A DNA stretch of 33,342 bases from Ferrovaceae bacterium (lineage in GTDB: Bacteria; Pseudomonadota; Gammaproteobacteria; Burkholderiales; Ferrovaceae): contig DAIDLC010000001.1 of NCBI GenBank assembly GCA_027449685.1, forward strand, positions 1-33,342, read 5' to 3'. Shown here one piece after another: positions 28,505 through 33,342 of the stretch. Each line of letters opens with the position of its first letter. The stretch's first letter is position 1. Made by a program: the position numbers and the translations under genes. A model generated the notes under the pieces. It was not told where the DNA came from, did no database searches, and worked only from the letters and a program-made list of their open reading frames with translations.

Positions 28505-29823
28505 AAATCTCCATCATTGGCACCGGCTATGTGGGGCTGGTTAGCGGCGCCTGTTTGGCCGAAGTGGGTAATCAAGTCCTCTGCCTCGATCTGGATCCTG
28601 GCAAGATCCAGATCCTGCAACAGGGGGGAATTCCCATCTACGAGCCAGGGCTGCAGGCCATGGTGGCCCGCAATGTGGCCGCTAAACGCTTGTCCTTCAC
28701 CACGGATGTAGCTCAAAGCGTGTCCTGGGGTCAGATCCAGTTCATTGCGGTAGGAACCCCGCCCGACGAGGATGGCTCGGCCGACTTGCAGCACGTGGTG
28801 GAAGCCGCACGCAATATTGGGCGTCACATGACCACGCGCAAGGTGGTGGTGGATAAATCCACGGTACCCGTGGGTACGGCGGATAAAGTGCGCGCGGCCA
28901 TTGCAGAAGAACTGGCCTTGCGCCGGGAAGCTATTCCTTTTCACGTGGTATCCAATCCGGAGTTTTTGAAGGAAGGCGCGGCGGTGGAAGATTTCATGCG
29001 TCCCGATCGCATCGTGGTGGGGGCGGACGATCCTGTGGCCATCGATGTCATGCGCGCGTTGTATGCGCCCTTTCAGCGCAATCACGAGCGTCTCATTCTC
29101 ATGGATGTCAAATCGGCCGAATTGACCAAATACGCGGCTAATGCCATGTTGGCTACCCGTATTTCCTTCATGAACGAACTCTCGCTGTTGGCCGAACGCC
29201 TGGGAGCCGATATCGAGCGTGTGCGTCAGGGAATTGGCTCGGATGCACGCATTGGTTACCAGTTTCTGTATTCCGGCTGCGGTTATGGGGGATCCTGTTT
29301 CCCCAAAGATGTCAAAGCCTTGATTCGCACCAGCGCGGAACAGGGTTTGGAGCTCAAGATCCTCAACGCTGTGGAGTCGGTCAATCAACGGCAAAAATCC
29401 GTTTTACTGGACAAGATCGTACAGCGCTTTGGGACCGATTTGAACGGACATCAATTTGCGCTCTGGGGCCTGGCCTTCAAGCCCAACACCGATGATATGC
29501 GCGAAGCGCCTGCGCGCGTCCTGATCGATGGTCTGCAAGCCCGGGGTGCGCGTGTTAGTGCCTTCGATCCTGTAGCCATGGATGAGGCCCGGAAAATTTA
29601 CGCGGAAAACCGGAATATTCGCTTTGCCAGTTCACCCGAGGATGCGCTGTCGGGGGCTGATGCCCTGGTGGTGGTGACCGAATGGAAAGAGTTTCGCAGT
29701 CCTGATTTCGAAGATATCCGCGCGCGACTGCGTCATCCGGTTCTCTATGACGGACGCAATCTGTACGAACCCGCGCTGGTCAGGGCTGCGGGCCTGGAAT
29801 ATACCGGAATCGGGCGCTTGTAA
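28501..29823 (+). CDS. ugd: UDP-glucose 6-dehydrogenase
   Basis: 440 residues. It oxidises UDP-glucose twice to UDP-glucuronate with NAD. The N-terminal Rossmann motif is [19 protein letters not shown] (5-23), the middle domain has [15 protein letters not shown], the catalytic cysteine is C266 in [12 protein letters not shown], and the C-terminal UDP-binding domain has [16 protein letters not shown]. Translation is probably coupled to pyrF. UDP-glucuronate serves capsule, exopolysaccharide or LPS sugar synthesis, which matches the heptose genes that follow. Confidence 0.96.
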   Translation: MKISIIGTGYVGLVSGACLAEVGNQVLCLDLDPGKIQILQQGGIPIYEPGLQAMVARNVAAKRLSFTTDVAQSVSWGQIQFIAVGTPPDEDGSADLQHVVEAARNIGRHMTTRKVVVDKSTVPVGTADKVRAAIAEELALRREAIPFHVVSNPEFLKEGAAVEDFMRPDRIVVGADDPVAIDVMRALYAPFQRNHERLILMDVKSAELTKYAANAMLATRISFMNELSLLAERLGADIERVRQGIGSDARIGYQFLYSGCGYGGSCFPKDVKALIRTSAEQGLELKILNAVESVNQRQKSVLLDKIVQRFGTDLNGHQFALWGLAFKPNTDDMREAPARVLIDGLQARGARVSAFDPVAMDEARKIYAENRNIRFASSPEDALSGADALVVVTEWKEFRSPDFEDIRARLRHPVLYDGRNLYEPALVRAAGLEYTGIGRL

Positions 29824-29853
29824 TCGGTTGACGGCGCCAAAGGATGATGTGGA

Positions 29854-30816
29854 ATGAATAATGACCACCATTGGATGAATCATTTTGCTGCGGCCAACGT
29901 GTTGGTGGTTGGTGACGTGATGCTGGATCGCTATTGGTTTGGAGAGGTCAGTCGCATTTCTCCCGAGGCTCCGGTCCCGGTAGTCTTGGTGGGTAAGGCC
30001 GAAGAGCGTCCTGGTGGAGCGGCAAATGTGGCACGGGGCGTGAAAGCCTTGGGTGCTCGTTGTACGCTATTGTCGGTAGTGGGCCAGGACGAGCCCGGCG
30101 CACGTCTTGAAACGCTGCTGCAACAGGAGGGGGTGACCACGGCGCTGTACCGTGATGCCACGGTGGCAACCACTGTCAAACTACGGGTCATTGGACGGCA
30201 GCAACAATTGCTGCGCATCGATTTTGAAACCAGTCCCGGGCAAGAGGTGCTGCTGTCCAAGCTTTCGGCCTTTGCCGATCTATTGCCGCAGCACGATCTG
30301 GTGATTTTATCCGATTATGGCAAGGGAGGATTGCGCCATATCGAGAGCATGATCGAACAGTGTCGCCGCGCCAACAAGCCGGTGTTGGTAGACCCCAAGG
30401 GCGATGATTACCGACGTTATCGGGGGGCCACGCTGTTGACGCCCAATCGCTCGGAATTTCGTCAGGTAGCGGGGGCATGGGTGGATGATGTGGATTTGGC
30501 CCACAAAGCCCAGGTCTTGCGTCAGGAATTGTCACTGCAGGCGCTACTGATCACGCGCAGTGAAGAGGGAATGACGCTGTATCAGGCTCAAGGCGTCATG
30601 CACCAGCCAACGTTGGCCCAGGAGGTTTACGATGTCAGTGGTGCGGGAGATACGGTAATTGCCACGCTCGGGGTGAGCATTGCGGCCGGAGCTTCCTTAC
30701 AGGAATCTGTGCGCCTGGCTAACCGGGCGGCAGGAATCGTGGTGGGCAAATTAGGTACGGCAGTGGTTACGCGTGAAGAACTCGAGCGCGCGTGCGCTAC
30801 CGGCGCGGATCAATGA
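29854..30816 (+). CDS. rfaE1: D-glycero-beta-D-manno-heptose-7-phosphate kinase (RfaE1/HldE kinase domain)
   Basis: 320 residues, a PfkB/ribokinase-family sugar kinase. VVGDVMLDRYWFGEVSRISP is the HldE N-terminal signature, PGGAANVARGVKALG binds sugar, and D266 in VSGAGDTV is the catalytic base. E. coli HldE joins this kinase to a C-terminal adenylyltransferase; the adenylyltransferase half is missing here, so the organism should have a separate rfaE2/hldC elsewhere. Split genes are usual in betaproteobacteria. AAAGGA at 29839-29844 lies 9 nt before ATG 29854. Confidence 0.95.
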   Translation: MNNDHHWMNHFAAANVLVVGDVMLDRYWFGEVSRISPEAPVPVVLVGKAEERPGGAANVARGVKALGARCTLLSVVGQDEPGARLETLLQQEGVTTALYRDATVATTVKLRVIGRQQQLLRIDFETSPGQEVLLSKLSAFADLLPQHDLVILSDYGKGGLRHIESMIEQCRRANKPVLVDPKGDDYRRYRGATLLTPNRSEFRQVAGAWVDDVDLAHKAQVLRQELSLQALLITRSEEGMTLYQAQGVMHQPTLAQEVYDVSGAGDTVIATLGVSIAAGASLQESVRLANRAAGIVVGKLGTAVVTREELERACATGADQ

Positions 30817-30826
30817 GGAAAATTGT

Positions 30827-31840
30827 ATGGTAACGATTGTGACAGGTGCCGCAGGCTTCATTGGCGCCAATCTGGTTAAAGCCCTGAATCGGCGTGGGGA
30901 CACGCGAATTCTTGCCGTGGATAATCTGGAGACGGCGGGAAAGTTCCATAATTTGTCCCATTGCACGATTGCCGACTACATGGATAAACGGGACTTCTTC
31001 CAGGCCCTGGAAAACGACCGACTGGATCTGGAAGTAACTGCCGTGTTGCATCAAGGGGCCTGCTCCGACACCATGGAGCATGATGGGCGTTATATGATGC
31101 ACAATAATTTCAGCTTTTCCGCGCGCATTTTCCGGTACTGTCAGGAGCGGGAAATTCCTCTGGTTTATGCCTCTTCCGCGTCGGTGTACGGCGCCAATCA
31201 AAGTTTTCGTGAGGAGCCGGCCTGCGAAGCGCCACTGAATGTGTACGGGTATTCCAAATTGGCCTTTGACCAGTTTTTCCGCCAAAAGGCCCAATACGAG
31301 GGGTTGACGGCGCCCTGTGTGGGACTGCGCTACTTCAACGTGTATGGCCCCTACGAACAGCATAAGGGTCGGATGGCCTCGGTGGCTTTTCACTTTTTCA
31401 ATCAATACCGGGAATCCGGACGGATTCGCTTGTTTGAGGGCTGTGACGGATTTGCCCATGGCGAACAACGTCGCGATTTTGTCTCTGTGGAGGATGTGGT
31501 CAAAGTCAACCTGTGGTTTCTGGAGCACCCCGAAATATCCGGAATCTTCAATCTGGGTACGGGTTGTAGCCGCTCCTTCAATGATATGGCCGTGGCTACC
31601 ATCAATGCGTTGCGGGCCACTCAGGGAGAAGAAGAACTGACGCTGGAACAAATGCTGGCGCAAGAAATGATCGAATATATTCCCTTTCCCCAAGACCTGC
31701 GCGGTAAATACCAAAGCTACACTGAAGCCGACATGAAAAGTCTGCTGCAGGCAGGATATGACGCGCCGTTTTTGGATGTTACGGAAGGTGTGGCGCGTTA
31801 TGTGGCGCACATGACAGGGGTTCAGGTTTCCGCTGCCTGA
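30827..31840 (+). CDS. rfaD: ADP-L-glycero-D-manno-heptose 6-epimerase
   Basis: 337 residues, an extended short-chain dehydrogenase. It inverts C6 of ADP-heptose to give the LPS inner-core precursor. The NADP-binding motif is VTGAAGFIGANLVKAL (5-20), QGACSDT follows, and the catalytic pair is Y140-x3-K144 (YGYSK), the same numbers as in E. coli. ATG 30827 has AGGA 7 nt upstream and comes 10 nt after the kinase stop; the frame is open 18 codons further up. The symbol hldD is also used. Confidence 0.97.
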   Translation: MVTIVTGAAGFIGANLVKALNRRGDTRILAVDNLETAGKFHNLSHCTIADYMDKRDFFQALENDRLDLEVTAVLHQGACSDTMEHDGRYMMHNNFSFSARIFRYCQEREIPLVYASSASVYGANQSFREEPACEAPLNVYGYSKLAFDQFFRQKAQYEGLTAPCVGLRYFNVYGPYEQHKGRMASVAFHFFNQYRESGRIRLFEGCDGFAHGEQRRDFVSVEDVVKVNLWFLEHPEISGIFNLGTGCSRSFNDMAVATINALRATQGEEELTLEQMLAQEMIEYIPFPQDLRGKYQSYTEADMKSLLQAGYDAPFLDVTEGVARYVAHMTGVQVSAA

Positions 31841-31970
31841 TCAGGGTGCGGGAATCCAGCCTCGTTACATTTCCGAGGTTCTGCAGCGTCCTGGGTCGGT
31901 GCTGCGTTTTTATCTGAAGGCGCAGTGCGTATCAGACCGCATGTCCTTTTTGCGACTTCAGGAGCCATCC

Positions 31971-32414
31971 ATGCGATTCAATCTTTGTTCGGCCTTAGTT
32001 CCCTCCTTGTGCTCGGGAGACCCACCCCGCCAATCTGCTGACGGTTCGTGCACACCACGCCCGGGGTTATTCCCTGTCCGGAGAGGGGGGCAGGATATCC
32101 GGACCGACAGGCCGCTCAAGTCCCGAAGATTCCGGCCCACCCTATGGGGGCTCATGGCATTGTTGCTCGCGCATCTGGCCGTTGCCAGCGTGGACGTCAA
32201 TTCCGCGGATGAAAAACAGCTCCGCACAGTAAAGGGTATTGGACCGGTCAAAGCCAAGGCGCTGATCACCTGGCGTAGCAAAAATGGCAGCTTTCGTTCC
32301 CTGGCAGACGTGCGCAAGGTGAAGGGATTCGGTGCCAAGACGCTGGCCCGGATTGGTCACGATTTGACGATTGCCGGGCGGCCGCTCCTGCCCGCACCCT
32401 CTGCAGGGCATTGA
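31971..32414 (+). CDS. comEA: ComEA-like helix-hairpin-helix DNA-binding protein with N-terminal extension
   Basis: The C-terminal part is a ComEA-type double helix-hairpin-helix domain: VDVNSADEKQLRTVKGIGPV, then KAKALITWRSKNGSFRS, LADVRKVKGFGAKTLARIG. In relatives this short secreted protein binds DNA for uptake and sits between rfaD and cysM, as here. A signal-like segment (RRFRPTLWGLMALLLAHLAVA) directly precedes it. The start is uncertain. ATG 31971 has an excellent AGGAG (31960-31964) 6 nt upstream and gives 147 residues with about 50 unusual Pro/Arg/Ser/Cys-rich residues before the hydrophobic segment. ATG 32154 gives 86 residues with a signal lacking positive charges and no ribosome site. 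The domain is sure; the N-terminus is not. Confidence 0.75.
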   Translation: MRFNLCSALVPSLCSGDPPRQSADGSCTPRPGLFPVRRGGQDIRTDRPLKSRRFRPTLWGLMALLLAHLAVASVDVNSADEKQLRTVKGIGPVKAKALITWRSKNGSFRSLADVRKVKGFGAKTLARIGHDLTIAGRPLLPAPSAGH

Positions 32415-32576
32415 AGGAACCGGGCTTGGCGGGATCCGACTATAGAGAGGAAGGCTCTGGCCTGCGTTGCAAGACAGAGGAGAAACCTGCCTCGATGAAG
32501 CAGGAAGTCAGCTTTGCCCCTGTTTGGCAGGAGTGAGCAAGTCTGGCGGAACGGTTTTATGCTACAGTCGTACATC

Positions 32577-33342
32577 ATGATCAAAACCATCGAAGACTGT
32601 ATCGGAAACTCTCCGTTGGTGGCCTTGCGTCATCTACCGGGAGAAACCACCAATCGGGTATTTGCCAAGCTCGAAGGCAATAATCCGGCCGGGTCCGTCA
32701 AGGATCGTCCCGCCCTGTCCATGATCAAACGAGCCGAGCAACGAGGGGAAATCAAACCGGGCGACACTCTCATCGAAGCCACCAGTGGCAATACCGGGAT
32801 CGCCCTGGCCTTGGCAGCTTCTTTGCGTGGTTATTCCATGATCCTCATCCTGCCGGAGCATCTGAGCATCGAACGCCGTCAAACCATGCGTGCCTTGGGG
32901 GCAGAGATCATTCTGGTACCCCAGGCTGGTGGTATGGAAGCGGCCCGTGATCTGGCCCTGAAAATGCGTGACGCCGGACAGGGGGTCATTCTGGATCAGT
33001 TTAATAACCCAGATAATCCCTTGGCGCATTACGAAACCACGGGGCCAGAAATATGGCGGGATACTGAAGGTCGCATCACACATTTCGTAGCAACGATGGG
33101 AACCACCGGAACCATCATGGGCGTGGGCCGTTATCTCAAGGAGCAAAATCCTGCGGTTAAAGTCATTGGCATTCATCCGGCCGACGGGGCCAATGTTCCG
33201 GGTATTCGCAAGTGGCCCGAGGCTTATCTGCCTAAAATTTTTGACCGGTCATTGCTGGACGAGGTTCTGGAGGTCACCCAGTGGGAGGCAGAGGAAACCA
33301 TGCGTCGACTGGCGCGGGAAGAGGGCATCTTTGCGGGGGTTT
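32577..33342 (+). CDS. cysM: Cysteine synthase B (O-acetylserine sulfhydrylase), 3' truncated by window edge
   Basis: 255 residues are visible and the frame is open to the last base. CysM makes cysteine from O-acetylserine and sulfide or thiosulfate with PLP. MIKTIEDCIGNSPLVAL opens the family, K42 in NPAGSVKDRPA holds PLP, TSGNTGIALA binds substrate carboxylate, and MGTTGTIMGVGRYL is the phosphate-binding loop. The last residues EGIFAGV run into the expected SSGG motif just beyond the edge. The preceding 162 bp contain a short hairpin (32486-32504, arms CCTGC/GCAGG) and a weak -10-like TATGCT (32558-32563), so the gene may have its own promoter. CysM is preferred over CysK by the overall N-terminal pattern. 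Confidence 0.93.
   Translation, partial: MIKTIEDCIGNSPLVALRHLPGETTNRVFAKLEGNNPAGSVKDRPALSMIKRAEQRGEIKPGDTLIEATSGNTGIALALAASLRGYSMILILPEHLSIERRQTMRALGAEIILVPQAGGMEAARDLALKMRDAGQGVILDQFNNPDNPLAHYETTGPEIWRDTEGRITHFVATMGTTGTIMGVGRYLKEQNPAVKVIGIHPADGANVPGIRKWPEAYLPKIFDRSLLDEVLEVTQWEAEETMRRLAREEGIFAGV

Noticed and set aside
30797-31810. 337-codon open frame on the minus strand opposite rfaD
   Set aside because: The plus-strand epimerase is unambiguous, and the reverse frame has no domain pattern.

Overview
The window is about 33 kb of dense bacterial chromosome. The order ompA-ubiG-gph on one strand and gyrA-pheA-hisC-tyrA-aroA-cmk-rpsA-ihfB-lapA-lapB-pyrF-(ugd)-rfaE1-rfaD-comEA-cysM on the other is characteristic of Betaproteobacteria, particularly Nitrosomonadales-like lineages. 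The sulfide:quinone oxidoreductase resembles, from memory, that of Acidithiobacillus ferrooxidans. A sulfur- or iron-oxidising betaproteobacterium is therefore likely, but the genus cannot be fixed from this window. I see no rRNA, tRNA, insertion sequence, prophage or CRISPR array.

Region 1 (1-12,442) is accessory. The 3' part of a molybdate-type solute-binding protein ends at a perfect 13-bp hairpin, which it shares with a convergent ArsR-family repressor. The repressor's cysteines C39 and C105 are 66 residues apart, the spacing known in the persulfide sensors SqrR and BigR. Divergent from it lies a tightly packed run of eleven genes: RND adaptor, RND permease, DUF2892 membrane protein, TolC-like channel, sulfide:quinone oxidoreductase, single-domain rhodanese, CydP, CydA, CydB, CydX and a second DUF2892 protein. 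The promoter region carries an AT-rich palindrome placed like an operator. The set reads as a sulfide-sensing, sulfide-oxidising, persulfide-handling, exporting and respiring module. Electrons from sulfide would enter the quinone pool through SQR and leave through a cytochrome bd oxidase. It also looks like a dispersed, expanded version of E. coli ygaVP (ArsR sensor plus rhodanese-DUF2892 protein). This is the most novel part of the window.

Region 2 (12,453-15,769, minus strand) is an ompA-ubiG-gph/mupP-trhP unit with overlapping stops and starts: outer-membrane/peptidoglycan protein, ubiquinone methyltransferase, HAD phosphatase and U32-family tRNA hydroxylation protein.

Region 3 (16,006-27,699, plus strand) is housekeeping: gyrA, then the aromatic/shikimate run pheA-hisC-tyrA-aroA joined by stop-start overlaps to cmk, then rpsA, ihfB, and lapA/lapB. 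serC, often found between gyrA and pheA, is absent; only 131 bp separate them.

Region 4 (27,785-33,342, plus strand) holds pyrF, ugd (UDP-glucuronate), rfaE1 and rfaD (LPS heptose), a ComEA-like helix-hairpin-helix protein with an odd N-terminal extension, and the 5' part of cysM cut by the window edge.

No gene-free stretch exceeds 300 bases. The longest, about 236 bp between ompA and gyrA, holds their divergent 5' regions.
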